8,263 nt of DNA from Desulfobacteraceae bacterium (GTDB lineage: Bacteria > Desulfobacterota > DSM-4660 > Desulfatiglandales > Desulfatiglandaceae), in contig JAUWMY010000092.1 of NCBI GenBank assembly GCA_030612945.1, positions 1 through 8,263 of the forward strand, in the 5' to 3' direction. The position numbers were made by a program, and so were the translations under genes. This document shows positions 1 through 6,462 of the stretch, one piece after another. The notes beneath the pieces are model-generated. The model saw only the letters and a list, made by a program, of their open reading frames with translations, was not told where the DNA came from and searched no databases. Position 1 is the first letter of the stretch, and the number at the start of each line of letters is the position of its first letter.

Positions 1-1162
1 CCTCAACTACTTCGTCCACTGTGACCTGCTGCAATTTGGACACCAGTTCCTCATAGCTCACGTATTTTTGGAACACGAATTCATTCTTCGCAATACGCAT
101 CATCCGGTTGTCAGCGCTTTCAGATGATAAATAGATGCCACCAATCAAATGGTCCACGGCCGCGGCCAGGTCGGATTTGGAAATTCCTCCTTTGCAGATC
201 TTTTTTATCTCGTTTTTAATTGCCTCGAGTACAGGATTCACATTTTGGGGATCTGTCGCCACGTAAACACCCAAAAGACCTGCATCAATGTAGGAAGAAA
301 GAAAGGAATAGACAGAATAGGCAAGCCCCCGGTTTTCCCGGATCTCCTGAAACAGGCGGGAACTCATATTTCCCCCGAGGATTGTATTTAATATTACGCA
401 GGCAAATCTCCTGTCACTTGTCTGAGAAGGCGCCTCTCCTCCGAGGCAGATATGAACCTGTTCCAGGTCTTTGTATTTGACAGAAACACTCGCGTTTGAC
501 CGGGGAATATCATTTTTGGGATTCGAGATTCCTGCATCCAACTGCGAAAAAAGCGGCTCAAAATAGGAAACCATTGTTTGGTGATCCACATTCCCTGCCC
601 CCGCAACCAGGATTCTCTCAGGAACATAGAATTTATTTATATATTTGAGGATGGTTTCTCTTTCAATGGCAGATACTGTTTTTTCATTACCGAGAACGGG
701 CATGCCTATAGGGTGGTCAGCCCAAAAAAGGCGGTTGAACAGCACATGGATATGATCGTCCGGAGTATCTTCCACCATGCTGATTTCCTGGAGTATCACC
801 TGCCTTTCCCGCTCCAGGTCATCAACACCAAAGGTTGAGTGTAAAAAAATATCAGATAAAATATCTGCTATATGCGCAAAGTGTTCGCCAAGAACCCTGC
901 CGTAGAAGCAGGTATTCTCCTTGCCTGTAAAGGCGTTGGAAAGGCCTCCGATGGCATCCAGTTCTTTGGCAATTTGAAGACTGCTGCGATTCTCGGTTCC
1001 CTTGAAAATCATGTGTTCGGTAAAATGAAAAATACCATTTTCTGACTTCACTTCATCACGGGACCCTGCATCTACCCAGATAGCAAGGGAAACAGATCGC
1101 AGATGCTCTAATTGCTCGGAGATAATTCTTACACCGTTTTTTAGTACTGTCTTATGATACAT
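1..1162 (-). CDS. M16 family zinc peptidase (processing-peptidase-like), 3' end cut by window edge
   Basis: The frame stays open from an ATG at 1162 to the left edge, giving 387 visible residues. The inverted zinc motif HxxEH is present as H46-F-T-E49-H50, followed by MIFKGT. The third zinc ligand is probably E126 (in LQEIS), 76 residues after H50, which is the usual M16 spacing. The N-terminal M16 domain spans about 5-155, and the C-terminal M16_C domain starts near 165 and includes the conserved RGLAYS stretch at 278-283. Single-chain bacterial M16 proteins of this type are about 410-430 residues, so only some 30 C-terminal residues should be missing. There is no signal peptide, so a cytoplasmic protein is likely. 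The family cuts peptides or short protein segments; the substrate here is unknown. The start overlaps the pnp stop by 11 bases, suggesting translational coupling. All visible catalytic residues are intact. The family call is secure; the specific function is not. Confidence 0.93.
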   Translation of the reverse strand, partial: MYHKTVLKNGVRIISEQLEHLRSVSLAIWVDAGSRDEVKSENGIFHFTEHMIFKGTENRSSLQIAKELDAIGGLSNAFTGKENTCFYGRVLGEHFAHIADILSDIFLHSTFGVDDLERERQVILQEISMVEDTPDDHIHVLFNRLFWADHPIGMPVLGNEKTVSAIERETILKYINKFYVPERILVAGAGNVDHQTMVSYFEPLFSQLDAGISNPKNDIPRSNASVSVKYKDLEQVHICLGGEAPSQTSDRRFACVILNTILGGNMSSRLFQEIRENRGLAYSVYSFLSSYIDAGLLGVYVATDPQNVNPVLEAIKNEIKKICKGGISKSDLAAAVDHLIGGIYLSSESADNRMMRIAKNEFVFQKYVSYEELVSKLQQVTVDEVVE

Positions 1163-3251
1163 TGTCTAAGCTCTCACCTAAAGCCGCCTTGCGTGAAAGA
1201 CGTATCTTTCCATTATTATCAACTTCGAGAACCTTTACAAGGACTTCATCTCCTTCTTTAAGCACGTCAGTAACCTTCTCAACTCTTTCCCGCGCCAGTT
1301 GTGATATATGGACCAGGCCATCTGTGCCGGGAAAAATCTCCACAAAAGCGCCAAAGTCCATAATCTTTACTACCTTTCCCATGTAAAGCTTGTCGACCTC
1401 GGCCTCCTGAATGATTTCATTGATCATTCTAATGGCAGCGTCGGAGATTTCTCTGTCGGCAGAGGAAACAGTAACCGTCCCTTCATCATCCACATCGATT
1501 CTTGCACCGGAGGTATTGGTAATTTCCCTGATCGTCTTGCCTCCGGGACCGATAAGGACCCTGACCTTTTCCGGTTTGATCTTGACAGTGCTGATAATCG
1601 GCGCATATTCTGAAATCTGGTCCCTTGATTTCGATATTGCCTTGTTCATCTCATCCAGGATAAAGATCCTGCCCTCTTTTGCCTGATCAAGGGCCTTCTC
1701 CAACACTTCCCTTGTAATACCCTCGATTTTTATGTCCATCTGCAGGGCCGTAATCCCGTCGCGCGTGCCGGTTACCTTGAAATCCATATCCCCGTAGTGG
1801 TCTTCATCCCCTATAATATCCGTCAGCACTACAACTTTACTACCGTCTGACACCAGGCCCATGGCCACACCGGCAACCGCTTCTTTTACGGGCACACCGG
1901 CATCCATAAGAGAAAGACAGCCGCCACAAACACTGGCCATGGAAGAAGAGCCATTGGATTCAAGTATTTCAGATACAACCCGAATGGAGTATTTAAAATC
2001 TTCATTTTTAGGCAGCACTGGTACAAGTGCTCTTCGTGCAAGTGCGCCATGCCCTATTTCCCTTCGTCCCGGACCGCTTAGTCTCTTGGCCTCACCAACG
2101 CTATAGGGTGGAAAATTATAATGAAGTATGAATGATCTGAAATGATCTCCGTAAATAGATTCCATCCGTTGCTCATCCCTTTCGGTCCCCAGGGTGGTTA
2201 AAACCATGGCCTGTGTCTCTCCACGTGTAAAAAGGGCAGAGCCATGTACCCGAGGCAAGAGACCAACCACGCATTCTATAGGCCTGACTTCCGTAAAAGC
2301 ACGGCCATCAATTCTTTTTCCCTCGTCAAGAATCATTTGCCGGATCATCTTTTTTTCCAGATCATGTACCGCTTCACTGACCTCTGACTCCATGTCCTCG
2401 TAAGTTTCGTTCAAAGCATCCTGGATCTTATTATGCGCCTGTCTTCCTTTCTCCTGCCTCAGCATTTTGTCGGCCGTCGTTACGACATCCTGGAGCAGAG
2501 GGGTCCCTATCTCACTGACCTTTTTCCTGAGTTCCTCATTGACAGTTCCTGTTGGAATGGCCCTTTTTGGTTTGCCGATCTCATTCTTAAGACTTTCCTG
2601 CATATCAAGCATGGGCTGCATAGCTTCTTGTCCGAAAAAAATTGCTTCGATCATATCAGACTCTGAAACAAAAAGGCTTCCGCTCTCCACCATTAAAATA
2701 CCAGAGCGGTTGCACGCTACAATCAGGTTGATATCACTTTCCACCTGCTCACTGAGCGTGGGGTTGGCAATAAACCTGCCGTCCACTCTTCCCACGCGAA
2801 CTCCAGCGATAGGTCCGGCAAATGGGATATCCGATATTTCAAGCGCTGTTGAGGCCCCCAGCATAGCTAATACATCGGCCTCATTTTCCTTATCTGTTGA
2901 GAGCACCGTAGCAATCACCTGCGTTTCATAGTAGTAATTGTCCGGGAAAAGAGGCCTCAAGGGCCTGTCTATCAAACGGGAAGTCAGGGTTTCCTTTTCA
3001 CCTGGTCTCCCCATGTCCCTGCGAAAAAAATTTCCTGGAATCCTCCCACCGGCATAAGACATCTCCTGATATTCAACGGTCAGAGGGAGAAAGTCTATCC
3101 CCTCTCGAATTTGATCGGTGGACACGGCTGTCACCAATACGACTGTTTCTCCAAGCGTTACAACGGCAGAGCCATTTGCCTGCTTGGCAATACGACCTGT
3201 CTCCACAGACAGGCTCTTACCATTAATTTCTATTGAACTGTTTTTTATCAT
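1152..3251 (-). CDS. pnp: Polyribonucleotide nucleotidyltransferase (PNPase)
   Basis: This is a full-length PNPase of 699 residues, close to the usual 700-710. It degrades RNA 3' to 5' by phosphorolysis, releasing nucleoside diphosphates, and can run in reverse to add tails; it acts as a cytoplasmic trimer and in many bacteria joins a degradosome. Domains in order are first RNase PH (about 10-140, with FFRRD at 75-79 and SRLIDRPLRP at 91-100), an all-helical linker (about 235-315), second RNase PH (about 318-545), KH (about 557-615, GPGG loop at 568-571) and S1 (about 621-687). Expected catalytic residues are present: serines 435-437 and aspartates 482 and 488 in GDEDHYGD, matching the aspartate pair known from the E. 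coli enzyme. The start is ATG with AAAGGA at 3263-3268, a slightly long 11-base spacing. It follows rpsO by 62 bases, the classic rpsO-pnp order. No defect is seen. Confidence 0.98.
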   Translation of the reverse strand: MIKNSSIEINGKSLSVETGRIAKQANGSAVVTLGETVVLVTAVSTDQIREGIDFLPLTVEYQEMSYAGGRIPGNFFRRDMGRPGEKETLTSRLIDRPLRPLFPDNYYYETQVIATVLSTDKENEADVLAMLGASTALEISDIPFAGPIAGVRVGRVDGRFIANPTLSEQVESDINLIVACNRSGILMVESGSLFVSESDMIEAIFFGQEAMQPMLDMQESLKNEIGKPKRAIPTGTVNEELRKKVSEIGTPLLQDVVTTADKMLRQEKGRQAHNKIQDALNETYEDMESEVSEAVHDLEKKMIRQMILDEGKRIDGRAFTEVRPIECVVGLLPRVHGSALFTRGETQAMVLTTLGTERDEQRMESIYGDHFRSFILHYNFPPYSVGEAKRLSGPGRREIGHGALARRALVPVLPKNEDFKYSIRVVSEILESNGSSSMASVCGGCLSLMDAGVPVKEAVAGVAMGLVSDGSKVVVLTDIIGDEDHYGDMDFKVTGTRDGITALQMDIKIEGITREVLEKALDQAKEGRIFILDEMNKAISKSRDQISEYAPIISTVKIKPEKVRVLIGPGGKTIREITNTSGARIDVDDEGTVTVSSADREISDAAIRMINEIIQEAEVDKLYMGKVVKIMDFGAFVEIFPGTDGLVHISQLARERVEKVTDVLKEGDEVLVKVLEVDNNGKIRLSRKAALGESLDNVS

Positions 3252-3292
3252 AATTTCATTTATCCTTTCATTGATTAGAATTTAAGTGTTCA

Positions 3293-3308
3293 GGAATCTC
3301 CCAATTCC
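3293..3308 (-). promoter_or_regulatory. Small hairpin in the rpsO-pnp intergenic region
   Basis: In the 62-base gap between rpsO and pnp, a 5-bp perfect stem (GGAAT pairing with ATTCC) encloses a 6-base loop. No T-run follows on the transcript strand, so it is unlikely to be an intrinsic terminator and transcription probably reads through into pnp. In E. coli the pnp leader folds into a longer RNase III-cleaved hairpin that mediates autoregulation. This one sits in the equivalent place but is much shorter, so any equivalent role is speculation. Confidence 0.25.
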
Positions 3309-3313
3309 CATTT

Positions 3314-3583
3314 CTATTTTCGAATTCCGAGCTCTTTAATTGTGGTGCGATATCTTTCCACATCCTTTCTCTTCAGATAATTTAGTAGTCTCCGTCTCTG
3401 ACCAACTAATTTTAACAACCCTCTGCGAGAATGGTGATCCTTCTTATGCACCTTAAAATGATCAGTAAGATACCTGATTCGACTGCTGAGCAAGGCAATC
3501 TGCACCTCAGGTGAGCCCGTATCTTTTTCATTAGCCTGGAACCGATCAATAATTTCTCTCTTAACTTCTGGTGTCAAAACCAC
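3314..3583 (-). CDS. rpsO: 30S ribosomal protein S15
   Basis: S15 is a primary 16S rRNA-binding protein that nucleates assembly of the 30S platform and forms a bridge to the 50S subunit. The chosen start is GTG at 3583, giving 89 residues, the normal S15 length. It is preceded by a perfect AGGAGG eight bases upstream. An in-frame ATG further upstream (3646) would add 21 residues with no S15 counterpart and would place the AGGAGG inside the gene. Signature stretches are EKDTGSPEVQIALL, HKKDHHSRRGL and RRRLLNYLKRKD, covering the DTGS and HHSRRGL regions that contact 16S rRNA, and the protein ends in LGIRK as S15 usually does. It lies 69 bases after truB and 62 bases before pnp. S15 often represses its own translation by binding its mRNA leader; the leader here is short and I cannot recognise such a structure. 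Confidence 0.97.
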   Translation of the reverse strand: MVLTPEVKREIIDRFQANEKDTGSPEVQIALLSSRIRYLTDHFKVHKKDHHSRRGLLKLVGQRRRLLNYLKRKDVERYRTTIKELGIRK

Positions 3584-3591
3584 TTTTCTTT

Positions 3592-3597
3592 CCTCCT
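3592..3597 (-). promoter_or_regulatory. Ribosome binding site of rpsO, decides the GTG start
   Basis: The transcript strand reads AGGAGG, complementary to the 16S rRNA 3' end, followed by eight A/G-rich bases and the GTG start. It is the strongest Shine-Dalgarno sequence I found in the window, as expected for an abundant ribosomal protein, and it fixes the rpsO start at 3583 rather than at the upstream ATG. Confidence 0.85.
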
Positions 3598-3652
3598 GTA
3601 ATTTTTTTATGTAAATGGCACTTTTGCCGCTTGCTATGTACAACAAAAAGTA

Positions 3653-4585
3653 TCATGAAAATACCCTCTCTATCTTTAACCTTTCATAACCAATTCCTCC
3701 ATTCTCTTTGAGTTTCATGATAGCCACGAGTTCATCAGCGCTCATTAGTTTAACATAACCGTCTTTGCAGTCAGACGTACTTAAGCCCTTGTTCAGCTCT
3801 TTCAAGGTTGGCTGGTAGCCGTTTCTGACCTTTTTCGCAAGCGCTTCACTTACCTGTATTTCGTACATCCCAGGGAGGGCCACCCTGAGAGGGATTATTT
3901 TGTCCCTTAACAAAGAACGAGCCCCTGTTTGTGAGAGCGCACTGGAACTAAGGGCATTTCTTACTTCAAAAGACCCGATGGCAATTCTTCTCAATGAAAT
4001 AAGATGTCCACCAGTTCCCAGCTCCCTGGCCATATCGGCCGCAAGGCTCCTGATATAGGTCCCTTTAGAACAGTTCACCTTCATTGTGACATCCGGCAGT
4101 TGCACGGACATAATTTCAAGAGAGTAAACGGTGACGATTCTCTTCTTTAGATCTACATCCAGGCCTTTTCGCGCCAGCTTGTAGGCTCGGGTTCCCTTGT
4201 ATTTGATAGCAGAAAACCTGGGGGGCGTCTGCTCAATATTTCCAACAAAGGCCTTAGCCTTACCGCGGACTTCTGCGGGTGTCAGTTGAGGCACTACGCT
4301 TGTTCTAACCACCTGGCCTGTGGGATCCAATGTATCTGTTTCAACTCCCAGCCTCATTGTGGCCAGGTATTTTTTTTCCCCGGCCATTAAAAAATTTGAG
4401 AGCTTGGTTCCCTGGCCCAGGAGAATAATCAGTAATCCGGTGGCAAACGGATCCAATGTCCCGGCATGGCCCACTTTTAAGGCCTTACGTGCGTTGAAGA
4501 CGTGCTTAGCCTTTTTCACCACATCATAGGATGTTTCGCCTTCATGTTTATCAATTAAGAGTATCCCATCAATTGGGTATTCCAT
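3653..4585 (-). CDS. truB: tRNA pseudouridine(55) synthase TruB
   Basis: TruB isomerises uridine 55 in the T-loop of nearly all elongator tRNAs to pseudouridine and also acts as a tRNA-folding chaperone. The protein has 310 residues, normal for the family. The catalytic motif GHAGTLDPFATGLL lies at 39-52 with the nucleophile aspartate D45. Other family blocks are DGILLIDK at 6-13, KKYLATMRLGVETDTLD near 75-90, PPRFSAIKYKGTRAYKLAR near 120-138, and GTYIRSLAADMARELG near 175-190. A C-terminal PUA-like domain covers about 240-310. In the N-terminal motif the usual DKPxGxTS reads DKHEGETS, so the proline is replaced by histidine at residue 14; this is not a catalytic position. The ATG overlaps the end of nrnA by 17 bases, and the only GAGG-like sequence lies about 15 bases upstream, so translation probably depends on coupling to nrnA. 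Confidence 0.97.
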   Translation of the reverse strand: MEYPIDGILLIDKHEGETSYDVVKKAKHVFNARKALKVGHAGTLDPFATGLLIILLGQGTKLSNFLMAGEKKYLATMRLGVETDTLDPTGQVVRTSVVPQLTPAEVRGKAKAFVGNIEQTPPRFSAIKYKGTRAYKLARKGLDVDLKKRIVTVYSLEIMSVQLPDVTMKVNCSKGTYIRSLAADMARELGTGGHLISLRRIAIGSFEVRNALSSSALSQTGARSLLRDKIIPLRVALPGMYEIQVSEALAKKVRNGYQPTLKELNKGLSTSDCKDGYVKLMSADELVAIMKLKENGGIGYERLKIERVFS

Positions 4586-5591
4586 CTAAAAGCTGAACAG
4601 CCTCTCTCAAAAAATCCTCCTTTAAGGTCCCGATGGATCCATGACAATCGATTCCTGCTGCCTTTGCATGCCCCCCACCTCCGAATCGGCTGGCCAATTG
4701 CGCCACATTTGCCCGGCTATTGGAGCGCAGGCTGAACTTGTAATCATTTTCACCTGTCTGGCGAATCAAAACAGCTATTTCAACTCCTGATACGAATCTT
4801 GGATAGTCCACAAATCTTTCACTATCCTCCGGTCCTGCCCCCGCCTTTGAAAACATCCCGAGAAAAATCGTCATCATCCCTATCTTGCCTGCATGGTAAA
4901 ATTCAAGGGTGCCGAGGGCCATTTCCAGCAGCCTCAACCGGGAAAGGTTGTATCCATCCATCACTTCCTGGGATATTTTCCAGGGATTGGCGCCATAGTC
5001 CATCATCTCCGCTGCGATTCTCAAACATGTGGGAGATGTGTTATCATACCTGAAAGAACCCGTATCGGCCTGAATGGCAGCAAACACGTTACCCGCTACA
5101 TCACGATCTATCCGAAAACCTCCCAGTTTTATAACTTTGAAGACCAGCTCACCGGTTGATGAGCTGTTAACATCGACTAAGTTCAGATCACCAAAGAAGT
5201 TATTTGTTTCGTGATGATCAATATTAATTAACGGCTTGAGCTTTCCATGATTGCCTTGCAACTGTCCCGCCCTTTCAATTTCAGCGCAATCCAGGACCAC
5301 TACAACATCAAAATTTCTTTCGGGATCAATATACTGAACAATACTGTCAGCGCCTTTTAACCGGTTATTGGGAGAAGGTACCGGGGCATCGGTCCAGAGA
5401 ACAACATCCTTGTCAGCGTTAAGCAGTGTCTTGCCAAGGGCGAGCATTGAACCAATGCCGTCAGCATCAGGATCCCTGTGGGTCGTAATGAGAAAAGAAC
5501 CCCCATCATTAAGCGCCGAAACAATCTTTTTTAGCGATGTCTCGAAATTCGGAATTGATAAATCTGAATCAGGCATTTTCGCCATCTTCAC
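4569..5591 (-). CDS. nrnA: DHH/DHHA1 family oligoribonuclease and pAp phosphatase, NrnA type
   Basis: NrnA-type enzymes hydrolyse 2-5 nt RNA fragments left by the larger exonucleases and dephosphorylate 3'-phosphoadenosine 5'-phosphate. The 340-residue protein has the DHH phosphoesterase domain first (about 15-185): H38 with D42 and D44 in HRDPDADGIGS, D101 in VLDCAE, the name-giving D125-H126-H127, and D176 in ADTGSFRY; these make up the two-manganese site. The DHHA1 substrate-binding domain follows (about 235-335), with RSNSRANV near 289-296 and the glycine-rich GGGGH at 304-308. Three starts are close: GTG at 5591, ATG at 5585 and ATG at 5576. An AGGG lies 4 bases before the GTG and 10 before the first ATG, so the start is uncertain by up to five residues. 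It overlaps rbfA upstream and truB downstream. The family is certain; which of the two activities dominates is not visible. Confidence 0.93.
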   Translation of the reverse strand: MKMAKMPDSDLSIPNFETSLKKIVSALNDGGSFLITTHRDPDADGIGSMLALGKTLLNADKDVVLWTDAPVPSPNNRLKGADSIVQYIDPERNFDVVVVLDCAEIERAGQLQGNHGKLKPLINIDHHETNNFFGDLNLVDVNSSSTGELVFKVIKLGGFRIDRDVAGNVFAAIQADTGSFRYDNTSPTCLRIAAEMMDYGANPWKISQEVMDGYNLSRLRLLEMALGTLEFYHAGKIGMMTIFLGMFSKAGAGPEDSERFVDYPRFVSGVEIAVLIRQTGENDYKFSLRSNSRANVAQLASRFGGGGHAKAAGIDCHGSIGTLKEDFLREAVQLLDGIPN

Positions 5592-5934
5592 TCAGCCCTA
5601 TTTCAACAAAGAGCTTGTCCATGTAGCTGCCCTTCTCAAGAGATGAGTCATGCACGAATGTAATTTCAGGAACATACCTCAACCCCATTCGTAGACCGAT
5701 CTGCCTCTTGATAAAACCCCTGGCACTATCTAAGCCTGCTTGAGCCCTTTCGACCTGGTCCCTCGAACCCATCACACTGTAATAGATCCTGGCCTGTTTA
5801 AGATCATCACTAAGGCGGATTCCGGTCACTGTAACGCCTTTTACCCTGGGATCTTTGACCCTTTCAAGGAGAAGGACTGAAACCTCCTTTTGGATCTGAT
5901 CGCCGACTCTCACTGAACGCTTACCAGCTAACAT
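5569..5934 (-). CDS. rbfA: 30S ribosome-binding factor RbfA
   Basis: RbfA binds free 30S subunits, helps mature the 5' end of 16S rRNA and is needed for late small-subunit assembly, particularly in the cold. The 121-residue length is typical. The small KH-like fold is supported by the N-terminal helix (VGDQIQKEVSVLLLERVKDPR), the strand VTVTGIRLSDDLKQARIYYSV near 34-54, the helix DSARGFIKRQIGLRMGLRYVP near 69-88, and the closing block PEITFVHDSSLEKG near 88-101. The ATG at 5934 is preceded by AGGG with six bases between. The tandem repeat at 5950-6000 ends a few bases upstream of that site. The 3' end overlaps the nrnA start by up to 23 bases. It is the first gene after the only large gap in the block, so it may have its own promoter. 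Confidence 0.96.
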   Translation of the reverse strand: MLAGKRSVRVGDQIQKEVSVLLLERVKDPRVKGVTVTGIRLSDDLKQARIYYSVMGSRDQVERAQAGLDSARGFIKRQIGLRMGLRYVPEITFVHDSSLEKGSYMDKLFVEIGLSEDGENA

Positions 5935-5940
5935 GTGAAA

Positions 5941-5944
5941 CCCT
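5941..5944 (-). promoter_or_regulatory. Ribosome binding site of rbfA, next to the tandem repeat
   Basis: The transcript strand reads AGGG six bases before the rbfA ATG. It lies in the run TTTTAGGG, which resembles the core TTTAGGC of the tandem repeat just upstream, so the site could be a diverged repeat copy. The match to the consensus is moderate. Confidence 0.5.
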
Positions 5945-5949
5945 AAAAG

Positions 5950-6000
5950 AAGTGTCTAAAGTGAACTAAAGTGCCTAAAATGCCTAAAGTGTAAAATGCC
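5950..6000. repeat. Degenerate 9-10 base tandem repeat between ylxP and rbfA
   Basis: On the plus strand the region divides into AAGTGTCTA, AAGTGAACTA, AAGTGCCTA, AAATGCCTA, AAGTGTA and AAATGCC: four near-complete units and two shortened ones, with consensus AAGTGCCTA. On the transcript strand this reads as repeated CACTTTAGG-type units leading into the rbfA ribosome binding site. The unit length is not a clean multiple of three and the array lies outside any gene, so it is not coding. I cannot assign a function. It could be a slippage-derived array, a genome-dispersed intergenic repeat or a protein-binding cluster. Confidence 0.8.
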
Positions 6001-6172
6001 AGCCGTAACTTCTTAATAAGTTCGGGTGGAGTTTATCCCTGGCCCAGACCTGGTATATAAATATTGAGCCATATAACTTAGGCATCCCGAGTATATCAAA
6101 GACAGCAGCATTTTCCACAAAAGTCGCGCCAGGGCAGGCGAAAATATTCAATCATTTAAGGGATTAAGCATT
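6001..6172. other. Non-coding spacer, remainder of the 238-base gap
   Basis: This stretch between the tandem repeat and the ylxP stop has no credible gene. It holds an AACTT/AAGTT inverted repeat at 6007-6022, a possible promoter at 6090-6120, and a 4-bp CGCC/GGCG hairpin at 6127-6140 with no proper T-run. Several AT-rich runs are present. I recognise no RNA family or mobile-element remnant. The gap stands out because every other junction in the block overlaps or is at most 69 bases. Confidence 0.5.
6090..6120 (-). promoter_or_regulatory. Possible internal promoter for rbfA and downstream genes
   Basis: On the transcript strand an extended -10 element, TGA followed by TATACT (6098 down to 6090), lies about 155 bases upstream of the rbfA ATG. 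A weak -35, TTGTGG (6120 to 6115), sits 19 bases further up, longer than the ideal 17. The TG extension could compensate for the poor -35. It would allow rbfA-nrnA-truB-rpsO-pnp to be transcribed apart from infB. The prediction is by eye only. Confidence 0.25.
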
Positions 6173-6460
6173 TCAAACATTGAAAATCTCCATTTCAGTA
6201 TGCACAATTTCTGCGAGATAAAGAGACTCAAGGAAACTGAGGGTATGGTTTAGAGACGAATCGATATGACGCCGGTCATTTCCCACTGCACTGATTCCCA
6301 ACTCGATCTTCTGCCACTTATCGTTGGAGCCGACTTCCGCAATAGACACATTAAATCTGGATTTTACCTTATCCACCATGCTCCTGACCACTTTTCGTTT
6401 TCCTTTTAGAGATCGATTGTCAGTTAAGCGAAATTCTATCTTCAAGCTGCCCACCACCAT
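6173..6460 (-). CDS. ylxP: DUF503 (YlxP-like) family protein
   Basis: The 95-residue protein matches the DUF503/YlxP family, small cytoplasmic proteins typically encoded next to infB and rbfA. Recognisable family blocks are RSLKGKRKVVRSMVDKVKSR near 16-35, FNVSIAEVGSNDKWQKIELG near 36-55, and ISAVGNDRRHIDSSLNHTLSF near 56-76; the NDRRH core is the most characteristic. The molecular role of the family is not firmly established, and its position suggests a link to ribosome assembly or translation. The ATG at 6460 lies two bases after the infB stop, with GCGGAG inside the end of infB as a possible ribosome binding site, so the two are probably co-translated. No signal peptide or membrane segment is seen. 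It is followed by the 238-base gap before rbfA. Confidence 0.88.
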   Translation of the reverse strand: MVVGSLKIEFRLTDNRSLKGKRKVVRSMVDKVKSRFNVSIAEVGSNDKWQKIELGISAVGNDRRHIDSSLNHTLSFLESLYLAEIVHTEMEIFNV

Positions 6461-6462
6461 TT

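Noticed and set aside
149..838. Several 77-86 codon open frames on both strands over the left end
   Set aside because: They are out-of-frame shadows of the M16 peptidase, whose frame is uninterrupted across this whole stretch and carries the zinc motif.
2467..2931. 154-codon plus-strand open frame opposite pnp
   Set aside because: It lies wholly antisense to a strongly conserved gene, resembles no family I know, and is serine/leucine-rich as expected of a shadow frame.
3584..3646. A 21-residue N-terminal extension of S15 from the upstream ATG
   Set aside because: It has no counterpart in S15 proteins, and the AGGAGG eight bases before GTG 3583 would lie inside the coding region.
6007..6022. 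AACTT/AAGTT inverted repeat as an operator
   Set aside because: A 5-bp AT-rich arm is expected by chance at this density and nothing ties it to a known regulator.
6013..6111. 32-codon minus-strand open frame in the ylxP-rbfA gap
   Set aside because: It is very short, lacks a well-spaced ribosome binding site and shows no recognisable motif; it also begins inside the candidate promoter.
6127..6140. CGCC/GGCG hairpin after ylxP as an intrinsic terminator
   Set aside because: The stem is only 4 bp and the following transcript bases contain just a short T stretch set off from the stem.
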